Positions 8,681 to 16,966 of a stretch of DNA of 55,825 nucleotides are shown in pieces. A model generated the notes under the pieces. That model was given only the letters and a program-made list of their open reading frames with translations, was not told where the DNA came from and did not search any database. The stretch spans positions 1 through 55,825 of the forward strand of contig CAKRLG010000014.1 in assembly GCA_934359255.1 (NCBI GenBank), read 5' to 3'. This DNA is from an uncultured Ruminococcus sp. GTDB lineage: Bacteria > Bacillota > Clostridia > Lachnospirales > Lachnospiraceae. Each line of letters opens with the position of its first letter. The first letter of the stretch is position 1. A program made the translations under genes and the position numbers.

Positions 8681-9058
8681 TTAGTGCTTCATATTTTCAT
8701 CAGCATACGAATATATCTTGTTCCAGAAGTCTTCATAATTATTGTTCAACGCAATTTTTTCATAACAACTGTCCAGCACTTCTTGTGATGTATTTCCTTC
8801 CAGAGGCATTAAAGCCTCTGCTTCAACTGCTAACCCCATATCCGTCAGGGCAGCAATCGTATCCTCGTAAGATTTAGCGTCCAGTCCGTCCATAGTTAGT
8901 TCTGTGTCATAATCAATGACTGCTATAATATTTCTGATCCACAATGGATAATTTTTCAGTGTTTCTCTTACCTCTGGATGTTCATAAATATCTGCCATAG
9001 CCTGAACAAACGCTTCACCATTCGTAAGATCTTTTAACGCCTGCTCTATAAAATTCAT
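8681..9058 (-). CDS. Hypothetical small acidic protein
   Basis: A 125-residue acidic, probably all-helical protein. A central segment, DTELTMDGL followed by YEDTIAALTDMG, is faintly like the DUF4375/DMP19 group (acidic proteins seen near toxins and defence genes); I hold this only weakly. A good ribosome site (AGGAG) precedes the ATG. It is the first gene of a two-gene unit with the 208-residue protein. The terminator at 9119-9160 separates it from the broken gene upstream. Confidence 0.6.
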   Translation of the reverse strand: MNFIEQALKDLTNGEAFVQAMADIYEHPEVRETLKNYPLWIRNIIAVIDYDTELTMDGLDAKSYEDTIAALTDMGLAVEAEALMPLEGNTSQEVLDSCYEKIALNNNYEDFWNKIYSYADENMKH

Positions 9059-9118
9059 TTGTATTCACTCCTTTTATAAATTCCATATTATCCGTATCGT
9101 ATTTTCCTGACTTTTGTC

Positions 9119-9160
9119 AAAAAATCTCATATCTGCCTCCTTTACGGCACAGACATGAGA
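9119..9160 (-). terminator. Rho-independent terminator
   Basis: On the minus strand, TCTCATGTCTGTGCC pairs imperfectly with AGGCAGATATGAGA and is followed by six T residues. It lies 8 bases behind the restored stop codon of the pseudogene at 9168. Confidence 0.8.
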
Positions 9161-9167
9161 CTTCTGT

Positions 9168-10573
9168 TTATTTTTTCATCATTTCCATCACACATTCATG
9201 TTTCTTGGTTGTCTTATTATAATTGATTCCTACAAGCAACAAATTCCCCTGATACTCTTTCAACGCATTTCCATACTGTTTTTCTTTGATCTGCTCTATC
9301 GCTCCACCTGCATGGAAATTTCCTCATGTGCCTTCTCGATTCCCTCTGCAACCGCATCTGCATCCATGTTCCACAGTGCTTCCAGTAATTTACGGGAAGA
9401 TTCCACGGACTCTGCCACGCCATGCCAGTTCATGGTGCTGATGGCATTTACATATTCCTGGGAAACCTCTTTATTTGGTATACTTACGGTTCCATCTACA
9501 CTGTCATAGGTCAGATATCCCAGATGCACCAGCAGAGTCAGCACATCGTCTTTCGTTGCAAAGGTAGTCATATCGTTGCTGAATGTTCCGACATTAATGG
9601 GGACAGATTCTCCCGCAAGCATGCGAACCACGGAGTCCTTTAAGCCGTCCATATCCATCTGAATATAGATTTTTAGTGCTTCATATGTCTCCGTCTGGTT
9701 CCAGTAGGTTCCGAACTTATGACGCAACATGGCTTCTACAACCGATTTGGGGCTGTACATGGAATAACATTCATTTCCTGTCTGTCGATGGGCAATTAAT
9801 CGATAGCCATCATACCATGTTTTTGCTTCTTCAAAATTCATTCCATATTTTCCACAGAGAATCGACACTTCCTGTTCAGTAAAGCCAAAATATTCTGCCA
9901 ACTCACCGGGATCTGTCATGGAGTATTCTGTAAACATATTTAATGCCGAATGAGAACCATATTTCTTGATTGGCAGAATACCAGTCATATAGGCCAGAGC
10001 GACATAATCTTTATCCTTGAGCCATGCCCGCAGGAAGTCCAGATATTTTTTCTGTGCTTCCTGATCCTGCTGATACTCCCGAAACAAACAATCCCATTCA
10101 TCGATCAGGATAACAAACGAATGTTTCGTCTTACTGTAAATATCCTTCATCACCTGAATCAGATTATTTTCATCACGGAAACGGACATTTTCAAAATGAT
10201 CTGTCAGATCAAAGATCAGATACTTCTGCAACATGGACAACATCTCATCCATACTGTGTGTCATGCTGAGAAATTCCTGCATATTTACTTTGATAACATC
10301 ATATTGATTCCGATTTTTTTCATAAGACTCCGCTTTACTGATTTTTAACCTTTCAAACAGTTCAGCAGAATCTTCTCCACGCTCATAGTAAGCAGCCAGC
10401 ATATCCGCAGCCATCGACTTTCCAAACCGTCGCGGGCGGCTGACACACAGAAATTTCTGACGGGTATCAAGAACCTCATTGGTTTTTTCAATCAAACCAG
10501 TCTTATCCACATATATTTCCGAATTCAGACTTTCTTGAAAACCCTTATTCCCAGGATTCAGATAACTACCCAT
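9168..10573 (-). pseudogene. AAA-ATPase / PD-(D/E)XK nuclease family gene with out-of-frame deletion
   Basis: The first 425 codons encode the usual AAA_9-like ATPase: IYVDKTGLIE, the P loop in SRPRRFGKS, and a Walker B-like VILIDEWD. The frame stops at 9296. Directly behind it, in a shifted frame, the normal C-terminal tail of the family can be read (AIEQIKEKQYGNALKEYQG, then LLLVGINYNKTTKKH) down to a stop at 9168. What should lie between, the nuclease core with its D...ExK catalytic motif, is missing. A deletion of probably 80-100 codons therefore removed the catalytic domain and shifted the frame. The ATPase part might still be translated. Families of this kind are abundant, mobile-like genes in gut anaerobes. 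Confidence 0.85.
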
Positions 10574-10630
10574 GCAAATTCCTCCCCGTCAAGATTTTAT
10601 AATATTTATTATACTTGATTCCGCTGGTAA

Positions 10631-10948
10631 TCACAAGGTCGGTATTTCCTGTTTGCAGCTATTTTCAACAAACGAAAAAGCATCTGCATATTGCCTCCGC
10701 AACCCCGGTTTTCCAAACCGATTTTCCATTATCTGCTTTGCTTTTTCATACTTTTGTTCATTCATATACGCGCTTGTAACATATAAATATTGATTATTAT
10801 CCCATATAATTCGTGGATCTTTCTTTTCAAATCGTGTCAGATAATCGCTCTCATCCTTCAACTTATCAAGTAGCGGCATTGTATACTCACGAAAGAAAGT
10901 AAGGATTGCCTGATAGAGCAATACGTATGTCTTTTTTTCTATTCCCAA
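10631..10948 (-). CDS. Hypothetical protein, translationally coupled
   Basis: A 105-residue protein without recognised domains. The first in-frame start is TTG at 10948, inside the end of the upstream gene (10-base overlap); an ATG at residue 24 is an alternative. The protein is charged and probably helical, with KYEKAKQIMENRFGKPG in the middle. It could be a small separate protein or the remnant of a longer one. Its AT-rich codon use matches the other genes of this patch. Confidence 0.45.
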   Translation of the reverse strand: MGIEKKTYVLLYQAILTFFREYTMPLLDKLKDESDYLTRFEKKDPRIIWDNNQYLYVTSAYMNEQKYEKAKQIMENRFGKPGLRRQYADAFSFVENSCKQEIPTL

Positions 10949-11355
10949 TCAAATTCATCAATACTGTTTTTAATCTCCGAAGAAACCAATCTGTCATTTT
11001 TCAACTCTTTTATAAGTTCAGCGAATTTTTCACGTTTCGGATTTTCCGTATCATTATAGCAGCGGTGCACCATCCAGATATTGTGTGGTGTTGGATGGTT
11101 TCTTACTGAAGCAATCAGTAATTCTTCATATCCGTGTTTATAAAACTGCTCCACAAAATGAACCAGATCCCCTGGCATACCAAAATCAACCTGTGGATTG
11201 GTAGCTATAATTTCTAATATTGGTTCCACCAGTTCAAAAGGTTCTGGATATTGGTTGATAGCGTCTATCAAATCATCCTCTATAAAATACTCCTCTTCCG
11301 GTTTTATTGCAGCTTTCAATTCTGTAATGATTTCTTCTTTTGTCATAGATTTCAT
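10939..11355 (-). CDS. Immunity-protein-like small acidic protein
   Basis: A 138-residue acidic protein. The stretch GMPGDLVHFVEQFYKHGYEE followed by RNHPTPHNIWMVHRCYND resembles immunity proteins of polymorphic toxin systems, where similar 'RxPTPHTIWMLNR' segments occur; I know this pattern from memory and cannot test it. No toxin gene is visible nearby. Its start overlaps the stop of the GNAT gene upstream by 4 bases (ATGA), so they are co-translated. Confidence 0.6.
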   Translation of the reverse strand: MKSMTKEEIITELKAAIKPEEEYFIEDDLIDAINQYPEPFELVEPILEIIATNPQVDFGMPGDLVHFVEQFYKHGYEELLIASVRNHPTPHNIWMVHRCYNDTENPKREKFAELIKELKNDRLVSSEIKNSIDEFDWE

Positions 11356-11801
11356 CGTTCTTCCTCTCTGAAATTCCGCTGCCAGATCATCACATAATTT
11401 TTTTCACCGGTAAGTTTATCCAAACCTTCGCATTGAATTTGGAAGCCTTCTCTTCGATAAAAATTAATAGCCCGTATATTCTTCTGATATACGTTTAAAA
11501 GTAGTTTTGCTTTTTTACTTTTCACATAATCCAGCAGCATTTTTCCGATCCCCTGCGACTGCATCTCATCGGAGACAAAAATCCCTTCGATATACTCGTC
11601 ATTTAATCCAGTAAATCCCTGTATGTTCCGGTCGTCCTCGTATACGTAGACTTCCGCCTGTGACAGCATTTCTTTCACTGCTTCAAAATTACTTTTCCAG
11701 TATTGCGCCGGAATAAAATGATGTGCTTTCAGATTGCTGTCTAACCAGATCTCAGCGACTCTGTCTATATCCGCTTCCTGTAATGCTCTAATCATAAACA
11801 T
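11352..11801 (-). CDS. GNAT N-acetyltransferase, YiaC-like
   Basis: A 149-residue acetyltransferase. The acetyl-CoA motif A is seen as IFVSDEMQSQGIGKMLLDYV (about residues 74-93), followed by motif B VYQKNIRAINFYRREGF. The order WLDSN, IPAQYW, VYQKN, INFYRREGF closely follows E. coli YiaC, a protein lysine acetyltransferase. The substrate here is unknown. It begins an overlapping gene pair with the immunity-like protein, which is an odd partner. Confidence 0.8.
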   Translation of the reverse strand: MFMIRALQEADIDRVAEIWLDSNLKAHHFIPAQYWKSNFEAVKEMLSQAEVYVYEDDRNIQGFTGLNDEYIEGIFVSDEMQSQGIGKMLLDYVKSKKAKLLLNVYQKNIRAINFYRREGFQIQCEGLDKLTGEKNYVMIWQRNFREEER

Positions 11802-11860
11802 TGTTCTCCTTAAAAAGCCCCATACCTGCTGTCTATGTCACGCAGATATGCAATCCCCTA

Positions 11861-12817
11861 TTATCGTGAGCAGGTCGCGCTTTCATCATCCTTCTGATAA
11901 TCAAATTTCCCGTCATTTTTTTCTTCCATAGCTTTTATGATGTGATATGTGTATTCGTTATATGGTGTCGGGATTCCCAGTTCTTTGCCCATACGGATCA
12001 GCGCGCCTGAGAACATGTCGATTTCTGTGTGGCGTCCTGCATCCAGATCCTGCAACGTGGAATATCTTGCGGATGGCGGAACGGCGCTTCCGTGACTGGA
12101 TGAATCATCTGCCTTACGGATGTCGATTCCTTTTGCTGCTGCAATCGCCTCCAGTTCCTCCCGGAGTTTGTTACTGATTTCTTTCATATGCACACTGTCC
12201 CGATAGCAGCCTACGCCTGCGCCGAGAACTGCCTGTGGGAGATTGTTGCAGACATTCAGACGGAATTTGCACCACATTTCTTCTTTGATATATTCTGTGG
12301 CGCGGTAATGCAACCCGGTATCTGCAAAAAGATCCTCTATCGCCTGCACACGTTCGCTCTGATACGGCGCAGTCACTTCACCGAAAATAATTCCGATCGT
12401 CGTTTCCGGGTTGAAACAATATCCGTTTCCTTCTTTATGAGAGGCTACTTTAATCACAGCATGCAACATATGAGCAACTCCGATCTCTTTCGCGATAATT
12501 TCTTCACTGTCCACACCGTTCATAAGACTCATAACGGTCGTATGTTCTCCGGTGATCGTGCGGATGCTCTCCAATGCACCCGGCAATGCCCCGTACTTTA
12601 AAGCCACAAGTAACAGATCCGTTCCATTAGCTTCCTGTGGGGTCCATACTTCCGGGTGATAGGTGACGCCGTTAATGATGCATCCTTTTTTCAGTCTTTC
12701 GGCGCGTTCTCCCTCTGCTATCACACCCAGCCGGATATCTTTCCGATTGGAAAGTCCCCATATCACATACGATCCAACTGCTCCCGCACCAAGAACTGCA
12801 ACTGTTTTTATCTTCAT
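11861..12817 (-). CDS. Ketopantoate reductase family protein (ApbA/PanE)
   Basis: A 318-residue NADPH-dependent oxidoreductase. The N-terminal Rossmann motif is VLGAGAVGSY. The C-terminal helical domain has the catalytic lysine region EEMWCKFRLNVCNN, which matches the WKK...N of E. coli PanE. It may make pantoate for coenzyme A, but many paralogues act on other 2-keto acids, and no panB/panC lie nearby. A ribosome site GGAGAG precedes the ATG. Confidence 0.85.
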   Translation of the reverse strand: MKIKTVAVLGAGAVGSYVIWGLSNRKDIRLGVIAEGERAERLKKGCIINGVTYHPEVWTPQEANGTDLLLVALKYGALPGALESIRTITGEHTTVMSLMNGVDSEEIIAKEIGVAHMLHAVIKVASHKEGNGYCFNPETTIGIIFGEVTAPYQSERVQAIEDLFADTGLHYRATEYIKEEMWCKFRLNVCNNLPQAVLGAGVGCYRDSVHMKEISNKLREELEAIAAAKGIDIRKADDSSSHGSAVPPSARYSTLQDLDAGRHTEIDMFSGALIRMGKELGIPTPYNEYTYHIIKAMEEKNDGKFDYQKDDESATCSR

Positions 12818-12852
12818 GTTCTTTCTCTCCTTCTATCGTAATTTATGATGTA

Positions 12853-13680
12853 CTAGATCCGACAGATCAATCTCGCATAACTGTTTTCCGAATCCTCCAT
12901 CACCTTGATGTTTCCCTGCTCTATGAACTGCTGGATTCTCTTTGCATACCACCAGTCACCGATACTGATCGGATATTTTCCTAGGATATTTCCGATCAGC
13001 CTTGCTTCTTTTATCGGTTTTGGGGAAAGTTCTTTCCAGATCAGGAAATCGTAAAACTCCTCCCCGACTCCCATAACCTTTCCATTGATAACCGCACGAA
13101 GAGGCATATTGTCTTCCTGCAATTCCATCCATAAAGTCCGATACATTCTTACTTCTTCTCTGGACAGTTCTCTTTCATACCGCAAAAATCCGGCAAATTC
13201 CTCCGCCGCAACTTCACCCCAGTGCTGGTACGAAATGATCTCGCTTCCACGAACGATATGTTCCGGTAATTTCACAACCCGAATCTGATTGTTAGCTTCC
13301 GAAAGGATGCTGCATACATGATAGAAACCGCACACTGAATAGGGGGCATCACTGTACCAGATCCGGATTGTTTCTCCTTCTTCCAGATAGTTCTTCAGTC
13401 GTTGCAGTTCCCGTACATATACATCTGCCAGATTCCAGAATTCTGCATCTACTTCCGGATTCTTTCCCCATGCTTCCTGCGTATACAGATCGTGGATCAG
13501 CGTTTTCCGATATGCACTGTCTACATTTTCCCGGATGCCACCGATATCCAGCAGAAATCCAAGGCAGATCACTTCTTCGGGCGTTCCCTCGATCCCTCCC
13601 GCAGGTTCTCTCTTCAGAGGTTTCTTTTTCCCGGCTTTCATGGACGCGGCTTCGCTTTCCGCAAATAATACCTCTATCAT
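12853..13680 (-). CDS. DUF1835/DUF3658 domain protein
   Basis: A 275-residue soluble protein. The N-terminal half has MIEVLFAESEAASMK and, at about residues 105-120, the motif IRIWYSDAPYSVCGFY, both typical of DUF1835. The C-terminal third (about 210-270) fits DUF3658. The family is widespread in Firmicutes with no established function. It lies 35 bases upstream of the PanE-like gene in the same direction and may be co-transcribed with it. Confidence 0.75.
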   Translation of the reverse strand: MIEVLFAESEAASMKAGKKKPLKREPAGGIEGTPEEVICLGFLLDIGGIRENVDSAYRKTLIHDLYTQEAWGKNPEVDAEFWNLADVYVRELQRLKNYLEEGETIRIWYSDAPYSVCGFYHVCSILSEANNQIRVVKLPEHIVRGSEIISYQHWGEVAAEEFAGFLRYERELSREEVRMYRTLWMELQEDNMPLRAVINGKVMGVGEEFYDFLIWKELSPKPIKEARLIGNILGKYPISIGDWWYAKRIQQFIEQGNIKVMEDSENSYARLICRI

Positions 13681-13729
13681 AATTATCCCCCTCTTCCATA
13701 ATTATTTCCAAAGTTTTTCACTCACAATG

Positions 13730-13757
13730 TTGTATTTCCACAGCTTCCCGGTATAAT
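13730..13757 (+). promoter_or_regulatory. Sigma-A type promoter of the GNAT gene
   Basis: TTGTAT (13730-13735), 16-base spacer, perfect TATAAT (13752-13757); 36 bases to the start codon. Confidence 0.7.
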
Positions 13758-13793
13758 TAAAAGCAAATATAAAACGAAATGGAGAACACACCT

Positions 13794-14570
13794 ATGACCA
13801 ATCAAGAACTCCTGCAAATCGCCCTGCAACAGTCGGCAATTGACTGCAATTGCAAGCCGGAAGATTTTCTGCAAAGTGAAAATCTGGTTACTACATCGCG
13901 AAAACATCCTTCCGCACGTGCTTATCTCCCACTGCCATTTGCCTGTGATCTGGTTTCCTATGGAAATAATATTGTGGCACAGGTGCGAGAAGATCTGCGA
14001 GATACCGTTAAGGACTACATCGATACCTATCCGACAGAACACTGTTTTGAGACACCGAATATGCAGGTGCTGGAAGAAAAACTGGCTCCTTACGGGCTGC
14101 AGATCTGCTTTATGGCAGAATATTTTCTGCCGGATCTTACCAGCCTGGGAACCCACCCGTGTAAATACGAGATCCGCCTACTGCATCCGCAGGATTTTCA
14201 GTCTCTCTATCTGCCGCAGTGGAGCAATGCGCTCTGTGCAGACCGAAAAGAAAAAGATGTCCTGTGTGTCGGTGCTTACGACGGGGATACCCTGATTGGT
14301 CTTGCCGGGGCGTCTGCGGACTGTGAAACCATGTACCAGATCGGGATCGATGTCCTGCCGGAATACCGGAGACAGGGGATCGCCGCCGCACTGACTTCCC
14401 GGCTGACCGAGGAAATCTTAGCACTTGGCAAAGTTCCGTTTTACTGCGCTGCCTGGTCCAATATCCGTTCCGTGAAAAATGCCATCACCTGCGGCTACCG
14501 CCCCGCCTGGGTGGAACTTACCGCACGCGAAAGATCCTTTGTAGAGCAATGCAACACACCGCAGAAATAA
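13794..14570 (+). CDS. GNAT-family N-acetyltransferase with N-terminal extension
   Basis: A 258-residue protein. The acetyl-CoA motif IGIDVLPEYRRQGIAAALTS lies at about residues 180-199 and is followed by the motif-B-like CAAWSNIRSVKNAITCGYRP. The first 120 residues are an extension typical of two-lobed GNATs. I place the start at 13794 rather than 13779 because GGAGA lies 8 bases before it. It is a single gene with its own promoter. The substrate is unknown. Confidence 0.82.
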   Translation: MTNQELLQIALQQSAIDCNCKPEDFLQSENLVTTSRKHPSARAYLPLPFACDLVSYGNNIVAQVREDLRDTVKDYIDTYPTEHCFETPNMQVLEEKLAPYGLQICFMAEYFLPDLTSLGTHPCKYEIRLLHPQDFQSLYLPQWSNALCADRKEKDVLCVGAYDGDTLIGLAGASADCETMYQIGIDVLPEYRRQGIAAALTSRLTEEILALGKVPFYCAAWSNIRSVKNAITCGYRPAWVELTARERSFVEQCNTPQK

Positions 14571-14628
14571 TTCTTTCAATTACTGCAAATATATCATACT
14601 TTCTGACAGATTGCTACTGCTCCCTCCG

Positions 14629-14657
14629 TTGCTTTTTTCTTTTGGTTGTATTACAAT
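14629..14657 (+). promoter_or_regulatory. Promoter of the ROK regulator gene
   Basis: TTGCTT (14629-14634), 17-base spacer, TACAAT (14652-14657). Confidence 0.65.
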
Positions 14658-14675
14658 CATAAGTAAGATGTTGGA

Positions 14676-14693
14676 GGCAAAAGGTATTTTGCC
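14676..14693 (+). promoter_or_regulatory. Perfect inverted repeat, candidate ROK operator
   Basis: GGCAAAA-GGTA-TTTTGCC is a perfect 7-4-7 palindrome lying 19 bases behind the -10 box and 28 bases before the start codon. This is a natural place for an autorepressor to block transcription. ROK repressors such as NagC and XylR bind AT-rich palindromes; that this one is the site is inferred. Confidence 0.5.
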
Positions 14694-14720
14694 CGGAGCA
14701 ATAAAGGAGCGGCCGCCATT

Positions 14721-15857
14721 ATGGACAAAAAAAGTGTGACAACTCTCACGTTAAAACAAATCAACAAACATACCGTCTATCAATACATCTACCGCCAGCG
14801 GGAGACTTCCAAATTTCAGATCGTACAGGATCTGAACATGGGGCTTTCTACGGTCAGCCAGAATCTGACCACGCTGGAAAAAGAAGGACTGATCGAGCGA
14901 AACGGATATTTTGCCTCCACCGGAGGACGAAAAGCGCAGATCATACGGATCGTACCGGATCTGAAAATTGCCATCGGGATCGGGATTTTAAAAAACATGT
15001 TTCATCTCATTGCGGTGGATCTGTACGGAGAGACCGTTGCAATGGAGACGATTTCACTTGCATACGAAGACACGCCGGAATATTACGACGTATTTGCCGG
15101 TGAAGTGCTTCATTTTATTGAAAAAAATCAGTATCCGGTGGAAAAAATCTCTGGAATCTCCATCGCCACACAGGGAATCATCTCCCCCGATGGCTCGTCC
15201 GTGACTTACGGTGCCATTATGGGAAATACACGGATGCAGCTTTCTGATTTTGCTTCCCGCCTCCCTTTTCCGTGTCATCTGGTGCACGATTCCAAGGCGG
15301 CCGCGGATCTGGAACTCTGGAATCATCCGGAACTGGACAGTGCACTCGTCTTTTTGTTAAACCGGAATCTGGGTGGTGCGGTAATCACCAATCACAGCGT
15401 TCATCAGGGATTTTCCATGCACAGTGGTTCTCTGGAACATATCTGTGTGGAACCGGATGGTCCAGTCTGTTACTGCGGAAATCGCGGCTGCCTGGAAACC
15501 TTCTGTTCCGCCAATGCGCTGGAACTGCGCAGCGGACTTCCAGTTAAAGAATTTTTCCTGAAATTGCGGGATCCGGATAGCTCCGGGGAACATTTACAGG
15601 ACATCTGGCAGGACTATCTGCATCATCTGGCTTTCGCCATCCGTAATCTCAACCTGCTGATCGACTGTCCGGTGATCCTGAGCGGATATCTTGCACCTTA
15701 TTTTCTCCCGGAGGATCTGGATCGGCTGCTTGGTCTGATCAATGAGCGTACACCGTTTCCTCTGACGAAAGATTCGCTTCTTACCGGCACCCACGGACAG
15801 TATACACCGGCAATTGGGGCGGCGCTGTTTTACGTGAAAAATTTTCTGGATACATAG
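14721..15857 (+). CDS. ROK-family transcriptional regulator
   Basis: A 378-residue regulator of the NagC/XylR type. An N-terminal winged helix (about residues 10-75; TSKFQIVQDLNMGLSTVSQN) binds DNA. The ROK sugar-kinase fold follows. The zinc-binding signature is CYCGNRGCLE (about residues 252-261). The glucokinase-type ATP loop is degenerate (IGIGILKN rather than DxGxT), which fits a regulator and not a kinase. A sugar or sugar phosphate is the probable ligand. No sugar operon lies beside it, so its targets are probably elsewhere. An AAAGGAG site precedes the ATG. Confidence 0.88.
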   Translation: MDKKSVTTLTLKQINKHTVYQYIYRQRETSKFQIVQDLNMGLSTVSQNLTTLEKEGLIERNGYFASTGGRKAQIIRIVPDLKIAIGIGILKNMFHLIAVDLYGETVAMETISLAYEDTPEYYDVFAGEVLHFIEKNQYPVEKISGISIATQGIISPDGSSVTYGAIMGNTRMQLSDFASRLPFPCHLVHDSKAAADLELWNHPELDSALVFLLNRNLGGAVITNHSVHQGFSMHSGSLEHICVEPDGPVCYCGNRGCLETFCSANALELRSGLPVKEFFLKLRDPDSSGEHLQDIWQDYLHHLAFAIRNLNLLIDCPVILSGYLAPYFLPEDLDRLLGLINERTPFPLTKDSLLTGTHGQYTPAIGAALFYVKNFLDT

Positions 15858-15981
15858 ACATAGCCATGGTACTTTCTCCTTACGCTGTTTTGTTCTTATG
15901 TAAACCAATAAGGAGATGATAATTCAATGTTACCGGCCACGGAATGAACCGCAACAATTTCATATATTTTCCGGTATTCTC

Positions 15982-16010
15982 TTGCACCCTCTTTCCATGA
16001 GTGCTATAAT
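15982..16010 (+). promoter_or_regulatory. Strong promoter of the folE leader RNA
   Basis: TTGCAC (15982-15987), 17-base spacer, perfect TATAAT (16005-16010). The expected start site, 16016-16018, falls exactly on the first base of the hairpin that opens the leader RNA. The 125 bases between the ROK stop and this promoter hold an 8-bp palindrome (TCTCCTTA...TAAGGAGA) and no gene. Confidence 0.78.
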
Positions 16011-16016
16011 CCTTTC

Positions 16017-16267
16017 AAACAGCAGAGAAACCCTATGTGTCTGCTGTTTCGATTGAAATACTATGCAAAATAGGTTTCCATGCGTCAAGTGTTTTGTGGA
16101 TGGGGAGTTGCCACAGAAACGAAAAGTCGGTTCGCCTGCGGATCGGACTTACGATATGGTTACCGCACCCGTTGCAACAACCAGATGATAAACATCCGAT
16201 TGTGAAGGGATATACTCATAGTTATTTTTCAATAGCTTTATTTTCTTCACATCAGGGTGTTTTTTTC
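16017..16267 (+). ncRNA. Structured, self-terminated leader RNA upstream of folE
   Basis: The RNA opens with a perfect 10-bp stem (16017-16026 with 16040-16049). Its 13-base loop contains GAAACC (16027-16032), which can pair with GGTTTC (16073-16078), plus TAT/ATA next to a bulged C; this is a classical pseudoknot. An 8-bp stem follows (16092-16099 with 16111-16118), then an AAGTC/GACTT stem (16124-16128 with 16146-16150), then an intrinsic terminator. Promoter, fold and terminator make a unit of about 250 nucleotides ahead of the folate operon. It may be a riboswitch or attenuator, or an independent small RNA. It does not match the tetrahydrofolate riboswitch core I know. Repeated copies elsewhere in the genome would favour an sRNA or repeat element. 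Confidence 0.55.
16192..16267 (+). terminator. Intrinsic terminator or attenuator in front of folE
   Basis: A stem of about 15 pairs: ACATCC, GAT and GTGAAG (16192-16207) pair with CTTCAC, ATC and GGGTGT (16245-16260), with one bulge on each side. Seven T residues follow. It lies 136 bases before the folE start, so folE must depend on read-through or on a weak promoter in 16268-16386, where I see no convincing boxes. Confidence 0.7.
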
Positions 16268-16402
16268 TTACATATTATTATTCTGTACATCTATGCAGAA
16301 CATCCTGATGCATATTTTTTTATGCTCAGAATCTTTCTATATCCGATTTTACAGGAAGTTTCTCAGCATACAGCATTTTATTTACACAGGAGGTTTTGTA
16401 CC

Positions 16403-16960
16403 ATGATGGATCACGAAAAAATCAAAGAAGGCGTTCGTCTGATGCTGGAAGGTATCGGCGAAGACATAAATCGAGAAGGTTTACTCGAAACACCCGACCG
16501 TATCGCCAGAATGTGCGAGCAGATCTACGGCGGGCTCTATGAAGATGCCGGTGTGCATCTGTCCAAACAATTTCACGCAACCAATAACAATATCGTTCTG
16601 GAAAAAGATATCACCTTTTATTCCACCTGCGAACATCATCTGTTGCCCTTCTACGGAAAAGCTCATGTAGCTTATATCCCGGATCAGCGCGTGGCTGGTC
16701 TTAGCAAACTGGCCCGCACGGTAGAAGTCTATGCAAGACGCCCCCAGATCCAGGAAAATATGACCGCACAAATTGCAGACGCTCTCGAAGAACATCTGCA
16801 GCCAAAAGGTGTGATGGTCATGATCGAGGCAGAACATATGTGTATGACCATGCGCGGTGTCCAGAAACCGGGCAGCAAGACCGTGACCACCATCGTGCGT
16901 GGGGCTTTTGCGGAAGATTTTTCCCTGCAGCAGACCTTTTTACAGATGGTAAAGGCTTAA
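16403..16960 (+). CDS. folE: GTP cyclohydrolase I
   Basis: A 185-residue enzyme that converts GTP to 7,8-dihydroneopterin triphosphate, the first step of folate synthesis. The zinc ligands are seen in [14 protein letters not shown] and in the later [28 protein letters not shown] is also conserved. The start at 16403 is set by CAGGAGG 9 bases upstream; the longer open frame reaching back to 16037 runs through the leader RNA and is not coding. It heads a tight operon with an HD hydrolase, folP and a folB-folK fusion. Confidence 0.95.
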   Translation: MMDHEKIKEGVRLMLEGIGEDINREGLLETPDRIARMCEQIYGGLYEDAGVHLSKQFHATNNNIVLEKDITFYSTCEHHLLPFYGKAHVAYIPDQRVAGLSKLARTVEVYARRPQIQENMTAQIADALEEHLQPKGVMVMIEAEHMCMTMRGVQKPGSKTVTTIVRGAFAEDFSLQQTFLQMVKA

Positions 16961-16966
16961 TCTGCC

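Noticed and set aside
15875..15916. TCTCCTTA...TAAGGAGA palindrome as terminator of the ROK gene
   Set aside because: No T tract follows and the loop is long; left as an unexplained palindrome.
16017..16267. Tetrahydrofolate, cobalamin or ZTP riboswitch
   Set aside because: The location invites a THF riboswitch, but its GGAGAGUAG and paired core are absent, and I could not fit the other known consensus motifs.
16037..16402. Open frame running into folE that would add about 122 residues to its N-terminus
   Set aside because: It covers the leader RNA and its terminator, has no ribosome site, and folE has a strong one (CAGGAGG) at 16387-16393 with a start of normal family length.
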